Source of the DNA: Candidatus Andeanibacterium colombiense
Lineage (GTDB): Bacteria > Pseudomonadota > Alphaproteobacteria > Sphingomonadales > Sphingomonadaceae
DNA: 64,000 nt
Direction: 5' to 3'
Assembly: GCA_029202985.1 (NCBI GenBank)
Contig: CP119316.1
Span: 62,001 to 126,000, forward strand
In this document: positions 41,971-51,251 of the stretch, in pieces
Layout: every line of letters starts with the position of its first letter
Numbering within the stretch: the stretch's first letter is position 1
Position numbers and translations under genes: made by a program
The notes under the pieces: model-generated
What the model saw: only the letters and a program-made list of their open reading frames with translations
Databases searched by the model: none
Told to the model about the DNA's origin: nothing

Positions 41971-42183
41971 ATGACGGCACTCTATCATGCCGAGTGGCGG
42001 GACGAGTGGCACGGAGAGACCCTATTCTATGGCAGCGGTGACGAGGCCACGCATGCGGTAGCCTTTCGACCGGGGCGGGTATTGGTTTTCGCGGTCGACA
42101 TAATCCACTGCGGCGGCCTGCCGTCGGCAGTTTGCAAGGACCGAAGGCTGACGGTTGTTTTCAAATTCAGACAAGCGGCATGA
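41971..42183 (+). pseudogene. C-terminal fragment of a 2OG-Fe(II) oxygenase
   Basis: 70 codons from ATG at 41971: WRDEWHGETLFYGSGD, then AVAFRPGRVLVFAVDIIHCG and CKDRRLTVVFKF. This is the second half of a prolyl-4-hydroxylase-type 2OG-Fe(II) domain, with the distal His and the Arg that binds 2-oxoglutarate. The first half with HxD is absent, and the sequence before it shows no match, so it cannot be active. It is a remnant in the 545-base space between the fusion gene and hemA; the rest of that space shows nothing I recognise. Confidence 0.6.
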
Positions 42184-42221
42184 TGAAGGTGATTATCGCA
42201 GCCCGATAAAGTCCATCTCTG

Positions 42222-42240
42222 CCGTCAGGCGGCCTGACGG
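42222..42240. terminator. Short hairpin over the hemA stop codon
   Basis: CCGTCAGG (42222-42229) and CCTGACGG (42233-42240) form a perfect 8-bp stem with a 3-base loop. The hemA stop codon (42225-42227) lies in it. There is no T-run, so an intrinsic terminator is only possible. Confidence 0.3.
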
Positions 42241-43445
42241 AATTCCAGCTCGAGTCGATCCCAGATCTCCACCAGCGCTTCGGTCAGCTCGGTCATCATT
42301 GCCTCGCTGTGCGTCGGCCCAGGGGTGAAGCGCAGGCGCTCGGTCCCGCGCGGCACGGTCGGGTAATTGATCGGCTGCACATAGACGCCGTATTCGGCGA
42401 GCAGAATGTCGCTGATCTTCTTCGCACGCACCGGATCGCCGACCATCAGCGGAACGATGTGGGTGGTCGAATCCATCACCGGCAGGTCGGCATCGCGGAA
42501 TTTCTGCTTGAGCATCGCGGCCGAAGCCTGCTGAGCCTCACGCTCGGCGCTTGAAGATTTCAGGTGGCGCACCGCGGCGAGCACGCCCGCGACCAGCACC
42601 GGGCTGAGCGAGGTCGTGAAAATGAAGCCCGGAGCATAGCTGCGGATGCAGTCGATGATCTTCTTGTCGGCCGCGATATAGCCGCCCATCACGCCGAAGG
42701 CCTTGCCTAGCGTCCCTTCGATGATGTCGATCCGGTGCGCGGCCTCGTCGCGGTCGGTGATGCCGCCGCCGCGCGGGCCGTACATGCCGACCGCGTGAAC
42801 CTCGTCGATATAGGTGAGAGCGTTGTACTTCTCGGCCAGGTCGCAGATCGCGTGGATCGGGGCGACGTCGCCGTCCATCGAATAGACGCTCTCGAACGCG
42901 ATCAGCTTGGGCGTTTCGGGATCGGCATCCGCGAGGAGTTCCTCGAGGTGATGCAAATCGTTGTGCCGGAACACGCGCTTGTCGCAGCCCGAGTTGCGGA
43001 TACCGGCGATCATGCTTGCGTGGTTAAGTTCATCGGAAAAGATGATGCATCCCGGCAGCAATTTGCCGAGGGTCGAGAGCGTCGCATCATTCGAGACATA
43101 GCCCGAGGTGAAGAGCAACGCGCCTTCCTTGCCGTGAAGGTCCGCCAGCTCGTTCTCGAGCGAAATGTGGTAATGGGTGTTGCCGCCGATGTTGCGGGTG
43201 CCGCCCGAACCGGCACCGACATCGTGCAGCGCTTCTTCCATCGCCTCGATGACTTTCGGGTGCTGACCCATCGAGAGGTAGTCGTTCGAACACCACACGG
43301 TGATCGGCTTGGGTCCGTTATGGCCGGCGAAGCACCGCGCGTTCGGGAACATGCCCTTGTTGCGCAGGATATCGATAAACACGCGATAGCGGCCCTCCGA
43401 ATGGAGCCGGTCGATCGCCTGGTCGAAAACTTGATCGTAGTTCAA
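42225..43445 (-). CDS. hemA: 5-aminolevulinate synthase
   Basis: 406 residues, the C4 (Shemin) pathway enzyme typical of alphaproteobacteria, which condenses glycine and succinyl-CoA to give 5-aminolevulinate for haem. PLP fold type I: GSGGTRNIGGNTHYHISLE (about 77), DEVHAVGMYGPRG (about 215) and the PLP Lys in EGTLGKAFGVMGGY (about 248). The length is usual. It begins at ATG 43445; the gap of 118 bases upstream separates it from murI on the same strand. Confidence 0.97.
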   Translation of the reverse strand: MNYDQVFDQAIDRLHSEGRYRVFIDILRNKGMFPNARCFAGHNGPKPITVWCSNDYLSMGQHPKVIEAMEEALHDVGAGSGGTRNIGGNTHYHISLENELADLHGKEGALLFTSGYVSNDATLSTLGKLLPGCIIFSDELNHASMIAGIRNSGCDKRVFRHNDLHHLEELLADADPETPKLIAFESVYSMDGDVAPIHAICDLAEKYNALTYIDEVHAVGMYGPRGGGITDRDEAAHRIDIIEGTLGKAFGVMGGYIAADKKIIDCIRSYAPGFIFTTSLSPVLVAGVLAAVRHLKSSSAEREAQQASAAMLKQKFRDADLPVMDSTTHIVPLMVGDPVRAKKISDILLAEYGVYVQPINYPTVPRGTERLRFTPGPTHSEAMMTELTEALVEIWDRLELEFRQAA

Positions 43446-43563
43446 AGCTGCTGCCTTACGCTGGCTTGCACTTCGGGACTCGGTTTCCCGGTCTCGTTGC
43501 GCGGCCCTTTACGGCATGGGCAAAGTCAAGGAAAGTGCGGAGTTTGCGAAGGATTCGCAACAA

Positions 43564-44412
43564 CTACAGATGCTCGATCCGTTCGAGCCCGTAGTCCGTC
43601 AGGGTCGGCAGCAGCGTGTCGAGCAAGCCGTTCTCGCCGGTGAACACGGCGATGTCGGGATGGGGGCGTTCGAAGGCTTCGCCGCGGGTGAGGAATTCGA
43701 TCCGGCGGGCAATTCCGGCGGCGCCGTCGATCAGCGCGACCTCCGGCCCGAAAGCCGCGCCCAGCTCCTGTTTCAGCAGCGGGAAATGCGTGCAGGCGAG
43801 CACCACCACGTCGATATTCTCGCCGCCCGACTGCGCTCGAAGGCCTGCGGCGGCCTCGGCACAGATTGCCGGATCGACCGCCGCGCCGCGGAGCTTGGCC
43901 TCGGCCGCCTGCACCAGAGCGGGCGCGGCATGGCGCAGGAGCAGCTTGTCGGCCGCGAATTCGCGCTCGAGGTTATCCACGTAAACCTGCCGGATCGTCG
44001 CGGCGGTTCCGAGCAGGCCGATCGCGCCGGTCCTGGTCATGGCGGCCGCGGGCTTGATCGCCGGGACCGTGCCCACGATCGGCAGCTCCAGCGCCTCGCG
44101 CGCGGCGGCAAGCGCAATGGTCGAGGCGGTGTTGCAGGCGATCGTCACCAGGCGCGGGCGATACCGTTCGACCAGCCGGCCCAGCAGCGCCGGAACGCGG
44201 GTGGCGATCTGGCGCTCGGTCTTCTCGCCATAGGGCAGCGCGGCGGTGTCGGCGACGTAGATCACCGGCGCATCCGGCAGCAGCTTGCGCATTTCGGCCA
44301 GCACGGTCAGCCCCCCGACGCCGGAATCGAACAGCAGGATCGGGGCGGTTGGATCGGTAATGGAAAAGACTCCGGTTGTGCGAAGCTTGTCGGGCGGCGG
44401 TATTTTCGGCAT
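43564..44412 (-). CDS. murI: Glutamate racemase
   Basis: 282 residues. It makes D-glutamate for peptidoglycan in the cytosol. The two catalytic Cys are in IACNTASTIAL (about 93) and LACTHFPLLKQ (about 205), with FDSGVGGLTVL at the N-terminus (about 28) and the PYGEKT loop. The first 15-20 residues are extra compared with many family members, so the start could be later. It is divergent from plsY with 59 bases between them. Confidence 0.96.
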   Translation of the reverse strand: MPKIPPPDKLRTTGVFSITDPTAPILLFDSGVGGLTVLAEMRKLLPDAPVIYVADTAALPYGEKTERQIATRVPALLGRLVERYRPRLVTIACNTASTIALAAAREALELPIVGTVPAIKPAAAMTRTGAIGLLGTAATIRQVYVDNLEREFAADKLLLRHAAPALVQAAEAKLRGAAVDPAICAEAAAGLRAQSGGENIDVVVLACTHFPLLKQELGAAFGPEVALIDGAAGIARRIEFLTRGEAFERPHPDIAVFTGENGLLDTLLPTLTDYGLERIEHL

Positions 44413-44471
44413 CTGGCGTATAGGGAAAGACCGCTCTTCGACAAGCTCGGCGCGAAGGGTAAAGGGGGACG

Positions 44472-45053
44472 ATGACCTATCTCGCAGCTTTTCTCGGGGC
44501 CTACCTGCTCGGCTCGATTCCGTTCGGCCTGTTGCTGACCCGCATGGCCGGGCTCGGCGATGTACGCGACATCGGTTCGGGCAATATCGGCGCGACCAAT
44601 GTGCTGCGCACCGGCAACAAGGGGATCGCGGCGGCGACGTTGCTGCTCGACCTCGCGAAGGGCGCCGCGGCGGTCTTGCTGGTCGGTCATTTCCTGCCGG
44701 GCATGGAGGGGCTCGCCGCGCTTGCGGTGGTGGCCGGGCATTGCTTCCCGGTGTGGCTCGGCTTCAAGGGCGGCAAAGGCGTGGCGACCACCGCCGGCGT
44801 GTGCTTCGGGATCGGCTGGCCAGTCGGGCTGGCCTATGCGGCGATGTGGATCGGCATGCTCGCACTGACGCGGATTTCATCGCTCGGCGGCATCTGCGCG
44901 GTCGTGGCAGCGCCGATCGCGGCCTGGGTGCTGGGCCTGCACACGGCGGTCCCGTATCTCGCGCTCGTCGCGGCGATCGTCATCTGGCTTCATCGGGAGA
45001 ATATCGGGCGGCTCCTGCGCGGCGCCGAACCCAGGCTCGGTGCCCAGAAATGA
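44472..45053 (+). CDS. plsY: Glycerol-3-phosphate acyltransferase PlsY
   Basis: 193 residues with five or six membrane helices. The three conserved loops are visible: GSIPFGLLL, GSGNIGATNVLRTG (about 35-48) and AGHCFPVWLGFKGGKGVATT (about 88-107). It transfers the acyl group from acyl-phosphate to glycerol-3-phosphate at the inner membrane, the first step of phospholipid synthesis. dprA follows with a 10-base gap, so they are probably co-transcribed. Confidence 0.97.
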   Translation: MTYLAAFLGAYLLGSIPFGLLLTRMAGLGDVRDIGSGNIGATNVLRTGNKGIAAATLLLDLAKGAAAVLLVGHFLPGMEGLAALAVVAGHCFPVWLGFKGGKGVATTAGVCFGIGWPVGLAYAAMWIGMLALTRISSLGGICAVVAAPIAAWVLGLHTAVPYLALVAAIVIWLHRENIGRLLRGAEPRLGAQK

Positions 45054-45063
45054 CGGGGAAGCA

Positions 45064-46152
45064 ATGACGGGGCTGTCGCAGGAGGAAGCGTTTGCGCGCA
45101 TCCGCCTGTTGCGCTCGCCCAATGTCGGGCCGGTATCTTATTTCCAGTTGCTGCGCCGGTTCGGCTCGGCGGTGAGCGCGCTCGACGCGCTGCCCGATCT
45201 TGCCGGTCGGGGCGGGGCGCCATACCGCCCGGCGCCGGAGCGCGTGATCGAAACCGAGGTGACCGCGGTGCGCAAGGCCAGCGCGCGCTACTGTTTTCAC
45301 GATTCGCCGGATTATCCGGGCCTGCTCGCCGAAGTGGAAACCGCGCCGCCGATCCTGATCGTGCGGGGCGAAGGGGCGCTTGCTGCGAAGCCCTGCATCG
45401 CGGTAGTCGGCGCGCGCAACGCCTCGGCGGCGGCGATGAAGCTGGCGCGGGACATTTCAGCCGAACTGGCGGACGAGGGTTACGTAGTGGCGTCAGGGCT
45501 GGCGCGGGGCATCGACGGGGCCGCGCACAAAGGCGCGCTTCCTACGACGATCGGGGTGATCGCCAGCGGGATCGACATCGCCTACCCGCCGCAACATGCC
45601 GAGCTGCAGGAAGAGATCGCGCAGACCGGCCTGCTGATCGCGGAGCAGCCGCCGGGTACCGAGCCGCGCGGCAGCCATTTCCCCAGCCGCAACCGGATCA
45701 TCGCCGGGCTCGGCCTCGGCACGCTGGTGGTCGAGGCAGCGCCGAAATCGGGCTCGTTGATCACCGCGCGGCTGGCGGGCGAATACGGGCGCGAAGTCAT
45801 GGCGATCCCCGGCTCGCCGCTCGATGCCCGCAGCCAGGGTTGCAACCTGCTGATCCGCGAGGGGGCGGTGCTGGTTCAGTCGGCCGCCGATGTGATCGAG
45901 CTGGTTTCCGGCTTCGACGGCCAACCGCGCTCGACCTTCCGTGAGGCCGTGGCTGGTGGCTACGATTTCGAGGAGGCGGAAGGCCCGGCGGACATCGCCG
46001 GGCTGCTGACCACCACGCCGGTCGGGGTCGATGAATTGATCCGCCAATCGGGCGCCGGGGCATCGGCTGTCCAGCTCGCATTGCTGGAGCTGGAACTCGC
46101 TGGCCGGCTGATCCGGCACGCGGGCGGAAAGGTCGGGATGCAACCGTCTTGA
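45064..46152 (+). CDS. dprA: DNA processing protein DprA
   Basis: 362 residues from ATG at 45064 (GGGGAAG six bases before). SAM-like N-terminal part (about 1-70), Rossmann-like DNA-binding core (about 80-285; VVGARNASAAAMKLA, SGLARGIDGAAH, PSRNRIIAGLG, SGSLITARLA) and a C-terminal winged helix (about 300-360). It loads RecA onto incoming single-stranded DNA in natural transformation and protects that DNA. Other competence genes are not in the window. Confidence 0.95.
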   Translation: MTGLSQEEAFARIRLLRSPNVGPVSYFQLLRRFGSAVSALDALPDLAGRGGAPYRPAPERVIETEVTAVRKASARYCFHDSPDYPGLLAEVETAPPILIVRGEGALAAKPCIAVVGARNASAAAMKLARDISAELADEGYVVASGLARGIDGAAHKGALPTTIGVIASGIDIAYPPQHAELQEEIAQTGLLIAEQPPGTEPRGSHFPSRNRIIAGLGLGTLVVEAAPKSGSLITARLAGEYGREVMAIPGSPLDARSQGCNLLIREGAVLVQSAADVIELVSGFDGQPRSTFREAVAGGYDFEEAEGPADIAGLLTTTPVGVDELIRQSGAGASAVQLALLELELAGRLIRHAGGKVGMQPS

Positions 46153-46267
46153 TAAACGGGGACTGGTTTTTTGCACGACGTGTATTATTTGCCTAAAACA
46201 GTTCCCGGCCCGCTGTAAGATTTCTGCGGCCGCGCCGACTGAGACCGACGAAGCAGAGGGGATCGAC

Positions 46268-46954
46268 ATGGCTACACGTCCAAACCGCGAATTGACGGTC
46301 GGCGAAATCATCGACAAGACCTTGACGCTGGTAAGCCGCAGTGGCCTTCCGGCATTAATGTTCATCCTGTTCATCGGCGCGGCAGGCACGGTGGCTGATG
46401 TTTTTGTTCGCAAATCCATGCAGGTTCCGAGTGTTGAGGCTATCATTCATTCAACCGCATACTCGTTGCTACTTACGATCGTGAAGATCATCGCGAGCTA
46501 CCCGTTGGTTGTGTCGATGATGAAGCGTAGCGGATTGATGACCTACAAAGGCGACTGGCGTCTTATCGGTTTTATCGGAATGGAGTTGCTTGTGATGCTT
46601 GGGGTGATTGGCGGTTTGATCCTGGTGATCATTCCGGCGTTCATCTTCATGGCTCGTTGGAGCGCGGCACCTGCGTTGTTCGCTGGACGTGGTGATCGGG
46701 TTTTCGCTGCGATGGGGGACAGTTGGAAGATGACTAAGGGGCACGAGTTTCCGATCATTCTTGCGTCGCTGGCGATGCTCGCGATCTTCTACGCGATCGC
46801 GATTGTTCCGCCGTTTATGTTTCCTAATCTCCCACTTCCGTTGAACATCGTAACCAAGATCGCCGGTGCCGCAGCGAATGTCATTTCGATCGCTGTGGGA
46901 ATCGTGGTTTATGGTCTTCTCAAAACTCGCGACGCGAGTGGAGCATTGAGCTGA
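46268..46954 (+). CDS. Membrane protein of unknown function, lower GC than neighbours
   Basis: 228 residues; AGAGGGG stands before the ATG. A cytosolic N-terminus (RPNRELTVGEIIDKTLTLVSR) leads into about six hydrophobic segments, for example LPALMFILFIGAAGTV, LIGFIGMELLVMLGVIGGLILVIIPAFIFM and IILASLAMLAIFYAIAIVPP. The start VGEIIDKTLTLV and the central ARWSAAPALF followed by SWKMTKGHEF look like the membrane-domain (YciC or GlpQ-membrane) families, but I cannot place it with certainty. Codon use is richer in A/T at third positions than the neighbours, which may mean recent transfer. Confidence 0.75.
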   Translation: MATRPNRELTVGEIIDKTLTLVSRSGLPALMFILFIGAAGTVADVFVRKSMQVPSVEAIIHSTAYSLLLTIVKIIASYPLVVSMMKRSGLMTYKGDWRLIGFIGMELLVMLGVIGGLILVIIPAFIFMARWSAAPALFAGRGDRVFAAMGDSWKMTKGHEFPIILASLAMLAIFYAIAIVPPFMFPNLPLPLNIVTKIAGAAANVISIAVGIVVYGLLKTRDASGALS

Positions 46955-46965
46955 CCTGATTTGCC

Positions 46966-46992
46966 GGGCGGCGGGAAAACCAACCGCCGCCC
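46966..46992 (+). terminator. Strong GC hairpin after the lower-GC membrane gene
   Basis: GGGCGGCGG (46966-46974) and CCGCCGCCC (46984-46992) form a perfect 9-bp stem with a 9-base loop, 12 bases after the stop codon. No T-run follows, so Rho-independent ending is not certain. It lies before topA. Confidence 0.45.
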
Positions 46993-47070
46993 GCATATCC
47001 CGCTTGACGAAACCGCTGCTGGGCCATCACCCTCGCGCGTACGTACGTGTAGGGGCCGGTAAAAACTTCC

Positions 47071-49662
47071 ATGCAGCTTGTGATCGTCGAGTCGCCCGCC
47101 AAGGCGAAAACCATCGAGAAATACCTCGGCAAGGACTTCAAGGTTCTCGCTTCCTACGGCCATGTCCGCGACCTGCCGCCCAAGGACGGTTCGGTTCGCC
47201 CGGACGAGGATTTCGCGATGGATTGGGAAACCTATCGCGACAAGGCCGGCCGGGTGAAGGATATCGCCGACCTCGCGAAGAAGGCCGACCGCCTGATCCT
47301 CGCGACCGACCCTGACCGCGAGGGCGAAGCGATCAGCTGGCATGTGAAGGAACTGCTGGCGAAGAAGAAGGCGCTGCCCAAGGAGGTCGAGCGGGTCACC
47401 TTCAACGCGATCACCAAGCAGGCCGTGACCGATGCGATGCGGCATCCGCGCGACCTCGATATGGATCTGATCGACGCCTATCTCGCGCGCCGCGCGCTCG
47501 ACTATCTGTTCGGCTTCACCCTTTCGCCGGTGCTGTGGCGCAAGCTGCCCGGCGCGAAGAGCGCGGGCCGGGTGCAATCGGTCGCCCTGCGGCTGATCTG
47601 CCAGCGCGAGCATGAGATCGAGATCTTCAAGGCCCAGGAATACTGGCAGGTCCTCGCCCGGCTGGAACATGACGGGACCGAGTTTGAAGCCCGCCTGGTG
47701 CGCTTCGACGGTGAGAAGCTCGAGCGGCTTTCGCTTGGCGAGGCTGGCATTGCGAACCGCGCCAAGGACGCGGTCGAGGCTGGCCGCTTTACCGTAGAAG
47801 AGGTCGAGACCAAGCCGCTCAAGCGCAATCCGGCGCCGCCGTTCACCACCTCGACCCTGCAGCAGGAAGCCGCGCGCAAGCTCGGCTATTCGGCCAGCCA
47901 TACGATGCGGCTCGCGCAGAACCTCTACGAGGCGGGTGCGATCACCTATATGCGGACCGACGGCGTGCAGATGGATCACAGCGCGATCTCCGCCGCGCGC
48001 AAGGCGATCTCCGACCGCTATGACGGGCACTACCTGCCCGAGAAGCCGCGGATATACCAGACCAAGGCCAAGAACGCGCAGGAAGCCCACGAAGCGATCC
48101 GGCCCACCGATTTCGGCGTCGATCACGCCGGGTCGGGCGACGAGGCCAAGCTCTACAGCCTGATCTTCAAGCGCGCGATGGCGAGCCAGATGGCGGCCGC
48201 CAGCCTCGAACGTACCACCATCACCCTGCGCGATCCGACCGGCAGGCACGAACTGCGCGCGACCGGCACGGTGGTGAAGTTCCCCGGCTTCCTCGCGATG
48301 TACGAGGAAGGCCGCGACCAGAAGGGCGACGACGACGAGGACGAAGGCCTGCTGCCGGTGATCCACAAGGGCGACAGCCCGGCCAAGAAGGGGGTCGAGG
48401 CGACCCAGCATTTCACCCAGCCGCCGCCGCGCTATTCGGAAGCTTCGCTGGTCAAGAAATTGGAAGAACTCGGGATCGGGCGGCCTTCGACCTATGCCTC
48501 GACCATTCAGGTTTTGCGCGATCGCTCCTACGTCCGGATGGAGAAGAACCGCTTCTTCGCCGAGGAAAGCGGGCGGCTGCTGACGGCATTCCTCGAACGC
48601 TTCTTCCCGCGTTATGTCGCCTACGAATTCACCGCCGGGATGGAAGAAGAGCTCGACGATGTCTCGGGCGGACGCGCCGAATGGAAGAAGGTGCTCGAAG
48701 CCTTCTGGCGCGACTTCAAGCCGAAGAGCGACGAGGTGATGGAGCGCAAGCCTTCGGAAGTGACCGAAGAGCTGGACACATTCCTGTCCGATTATCTCTT
48801 CCCCGACCGCGCCGATGGCCATGACCCGCGCTGGTGTCCGCGCTGTGCCGAGGAAGGCCGTGAGAATGGCCGCCTCGCCCTGCGCGGCGGCAAGTACGGC
48901 GCGTTCGTCGCCTGTGCCAATTACCCCGAATGCAAGTTCACCCGCCGCTTCGCCCAGCCGGGCGGGGACGGCGATGGCGCCGCCGAAGATGCGTCGATGG
49001 GCAAGGATCCCGAAACCGGCCTCGAAGTGTTCCGCAAGACCGGGCGCTTCGGCCCCTATGTCCAGCTGGGCGAGGGGGGCAAGGAAGCGAAGCGCGCCTC
49101 GATCCCCAAGGATCTCGACGATTTCGATCTCGAATGGGCGCTCAAGCTGCTGGCGCTGCCGCGCACGGTCGGCGATCATCCGGAGAGTGGCAAGCCGATC
49201 ACCGCGAGCATCGGGCGCTATGGCCCCTATCTCGCGCATGACGGCAAATACGCGAAGCTCTCCTCGACCCGCGATGTGGTCGAAGTGGGTATGAATGCGG
49301 CAGTCACGCTGTTGGCGGAAGCCGCCAATCGCGGCCCCGGCGCGCGGGCCAAGGCCGAGCCGATGAAGAGTTTCGGCGCGCACCCGACCAGCGGCGGCGA
49401 GATCAAGGTGATGCCGGGGCGCTATGGCCCCTATGTCACCGACGGCACCACCAACGCGACGATCCCCAAGGCGATCAAGCCCGAGGAGATCACCGAGGAG
49501 CAGGCGATCCAGCTGATCGACGAGCGCGCCGCAAAGGGCCCGCCGACGAAGAAGGGGCGCAAGGCGCCTGCCAAGAAGGCGCCCGCGAAGAAGGCACCTG
49601 CGAAGAAGGCTGCCAAGAAAGCTCCGGTCAAGAAAGCCGTGGCGAAAAAGGCCGGGGATTGA
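47071..49662 (+). CDS. topA: DNA topoisomerase I
   Basis: 863 residues, type IA. TOPRIM domain at the N-terminus (LVIVESPAKAKTIEKYLG, then ATDPDREGEAISWH); catalytic Tyr in GAITYMRTDGVQMD (about 292). One C4 zinc ribbon is clear (CPRCAEEG...CANYPECKF, about 589-625), followed by further topoisomerase C-terminal repeats and then a tail of about 45 residues made of APAKKAP repeats. The tail resembles histone H1-like DNA-binding tails. It relaxes negative supercoils. A 10-base palindrome CGTACGTACG lies at 47038-47047, in its leader. Confidence 0.97.
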   Translation: MQLVIVESPAKAKTIEKYLGKDFKVLASYGHVRDLPPKDGSVRPDEDFAMDWETYRDKAGRVKDIADLAKKADRLILATDPDREGEAISWHVKELLAKKKALPKEVERVTFNAITKQAVTDAMRHPRDLDMDLIDAYLARRALDYLFGFTLSPVLWRKLPGAKSAGRVQSVALRLICQREHEIEIFKAQEYWQVLARLEHDGTEFEARLVRFDGEKLERLSLGEAGIANRAKDAVEAGRFTVEEVETKPLKRNPAPPFTTSTLQQEAARKLGYSASHTMRLAQNLYEAGAITYMRTDGVQMDHSAISAARKAISDRYDGHYLPEKPRIYQTKAKNAQEAHEAIRPTDFGVDHAGSGDEAKLYSLIFKRAMASQMAAASLERTTITLRDPTGRHELRATGTVVKFPGFLAMYEEGRDQKGDDDEDEGLLPVIHKGDSPAKKGVEATQHFTQPPPRYSEASLVKKLEELGIGRPSTYASTIQVLRDRSYVRMEKNRFFAEESGRLLTAFLERFFPRYVAYEFTAGMEEELDDVSGGRAEWKKVLEAFWRDFKPKSDEVMERKPSEVTEELDTFLSDYLFPDRADGHDPRWCPRCAEEGRENGRLALRGGKYGAFVACANYPECKFTRRFAQPGGDGDGAAEDASMGKDPETGLEVFRKTGRFGPYVQLGEGGKEAKRASIPKDLDDFDLEWALKLLALPRTVGDHPESGKPITASIGRYGPYLAHDGKYAKLSSTRDVVEVGMNAAVTLLAEAANRGPGARAKAEPMKSFGAHPTSGGEIKVMPGRYGPYVTDGTTNATIPKAIKPEEITEEQAIQLIDERAAKGPPTKKGRKAPAKKAPAKKAPAKKAAKKAPVKKAVAKKAGD

Positions 49663-49741
49663 CGGGACCTTTCGCCATGCGGGCCGTTATGCGTGCGTGT
49701 TGGATGAACGTAACCATGGGCCCGGCGCGGATGACCATTGC

Positions 49742-51169
49742 ATGAGCGAACAGGCACCAGCCTCCGCGCAGCCCGACGGCCTGCCCAAGCCGCGCCGCTA
49801 TTGGGCGATCGCGGCGATTTCGTTCGGGACCGCGCTGTTCGTTGTCGATGGCGCAATCGCCAACGTCGCACTGCCGACGATCGCGCGCGAGCTTGGAGTC
49901 GGCGACGGGGCGGTGACCAACGTCGTTACGGTGTACCAATTGGTGCTGGTGATGCTGCTGCTGCCGTTTTCCAGCCTTGGTGACCGGATGGGCCATCGCC
50001 GCTTCTATCAGTTCGGGCAAGTGGTGTTCCTGATCGCCTCGGCCGCGACGATCTTCGCCCATAATTTCGCACTTTTGCTGGCGGTCCGCGCATTGCAGGC
50101 CCTGGGAGCGGCGATGGCGCTGAGCGTCTCGGCCGCGATGCTGCGCGAGATCTATCCGATCAAACGGCTCGGCAGCGGCATGGGGATCAACAGCGTGATC
50201 GTCGCCTCGTCGAGCGCGCTGGCGCCGACGATGGGCGGCTATATCGTCGCCCATCTCGATTGGCGCTGGGTGTTTGTGGTCGCGGCGCCGCTGGCCGCCT
50301 TTTCGCTGCTGCTCGGGCGCTCGCTGCCCGAACCGGTGCGACAGGACCGCGAGCCCGAAACCGTGAGCGGGGTGTGGAGCGCGCTGACCGTGCTGTTGCT
50401 GATCGGCGGGCTCCAGCTGGCGATGCACGGCGCGGCCCCTGAGTTGGGTGCGGCGTTGGCGATGCTCGGCGTCGTATCGGCGTGGTTCCTGGTCAAGCGC
50501 GAGCGGCAGCGGAGCCATCCGGTGGTTCCGGTGGATTTGCTGGCGATGCCGGTGATCGGTCTTTCGGCATTGGGCGCGGTCTGCGCCTTTATCGCCTCCG
50601 GCTCGCTGATGCTGGCGCTGCCGTTCCGCTTCCAGGGCGTGATGGGCTACAGCCCGGACGAGGTCGGCCTGCTGCTGCTGCCGTTTCCGCTGACGATGCT
50701 GGTGGTCGCGCCGCTGGCCGGGTGGCTGTCCGACCGGATCGCGCCGACCAAGCTCGGTATCACCGGCATGGCAATCGCGATTGCCGGACTGGTGCTGATG
50801 GCCACCATGCCGGTGCAGCCGGGTGCCTTCGGAATTTCATGGCGCCTCTCGCTATGTGCGCTGGGCTTCGGGCTGTTCTTCGCGCCCAATTCGCGCCTGC
50901 TGATCGGCCGCGCCCCGCGCCATCGTTCGGCCGCCGCGGGCGGTCTGCTCTCGACCGCGCGGCTCGGCGGGCAGACACTGGCAGCCGCGGCGATCGGCAT
51001 ATTGCTCGCGCAGGGGTTGGGGACTGGAAGGTCGCCACTGGTGCTGTCTGCGGCGTTCGCGGTCGTGGCGGCGCTGTGCAGCCTCGCCCGGTTCCGGAGC
51101 GCACGGGCGAACGGCGGGCTCACGATAGGGAAGCGGAGCGCGGACCAGGCGGTCGATCCGGCGATCTGA
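49742..51169 (+). CDS. MFS exporter, DHA2-like (14 membrane helices)
   Basis: 475 residues from ATG at 49742. The N-terminal helix contains AISFGTALFVVDGAIANVALPTI, motif D1-like for DHA2 drug exporters, then the loop 2-3 motif LGDRMGHRRFYQFG and LAPTMGGYIVAHLDWRWVF (motif C region). About 14 helices can be counted. It probably exports a drug or metabolite by proton antiport; the substrate is unknown. It is alone on the plus strand after topA; the 79 bases between hold nothing notable. Confidence 0.88.
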   Translation: MSEQAPASAQPDGLPKPRRYWAIAAISFGTALFVVDGAIANVALPTIARELGVGDGAVTNVVTVYQLVLVMLLLPFSSLGDRMGHRRFYQFGQVVFLIASAATIFAHNFALLLAVRALQALGAAMALSVSAAMLREIYPIKRLGSGMGINSVIVASSSALAPTMGGYIVAHLDWRWVFVVAAPLAAFSLLLGRSLPEPVRQDREPETVSGVWSALTVLLLIGGLQLAMHGAAPELGAALAMLGVVSAWFLVKRERQRSHPVVPVDLLAMPVIGLSALGAVCAFIASGSLMLALPFRFQGVMGYSPDEVGLLLLPFPLTMLVVAPLAGWLSDRIAPTKLGITGMAIAIAGLVLMATMPVQPGAFGISWRLSLCALGFGLFFAPNSRLLIGRAPRHRSAAAGGLLSTARLGGQTLAAAAIGILLAQGLGTGRSPLVLSAAFAVVAALCSLARFRSARANGGLTIGKRSADQAVDPAI

Positions 51170-51251
51170 TGCCCGCGCAGCATTTGCTGCAAAAAAATGC
51201 CGCTTTCAAAGTCGAATTGCCAGAACAACTGCAGCGGCTATAAATACTGCA

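Noticed and set aside
47038..47047. CGTACGTACG palindrome upstream of topA as an operator
   Set aside because: Ten bases of alternating sequence can occur by chance; no second copy or promoter fit was seen.
46909..49383. Minus-strand frame of 824 codons opposite topA
   Set aside because: topA is certain; the antisense frame is Arg/Leu/Gly/His-rich with no domain and follows from GC-rich third positions.
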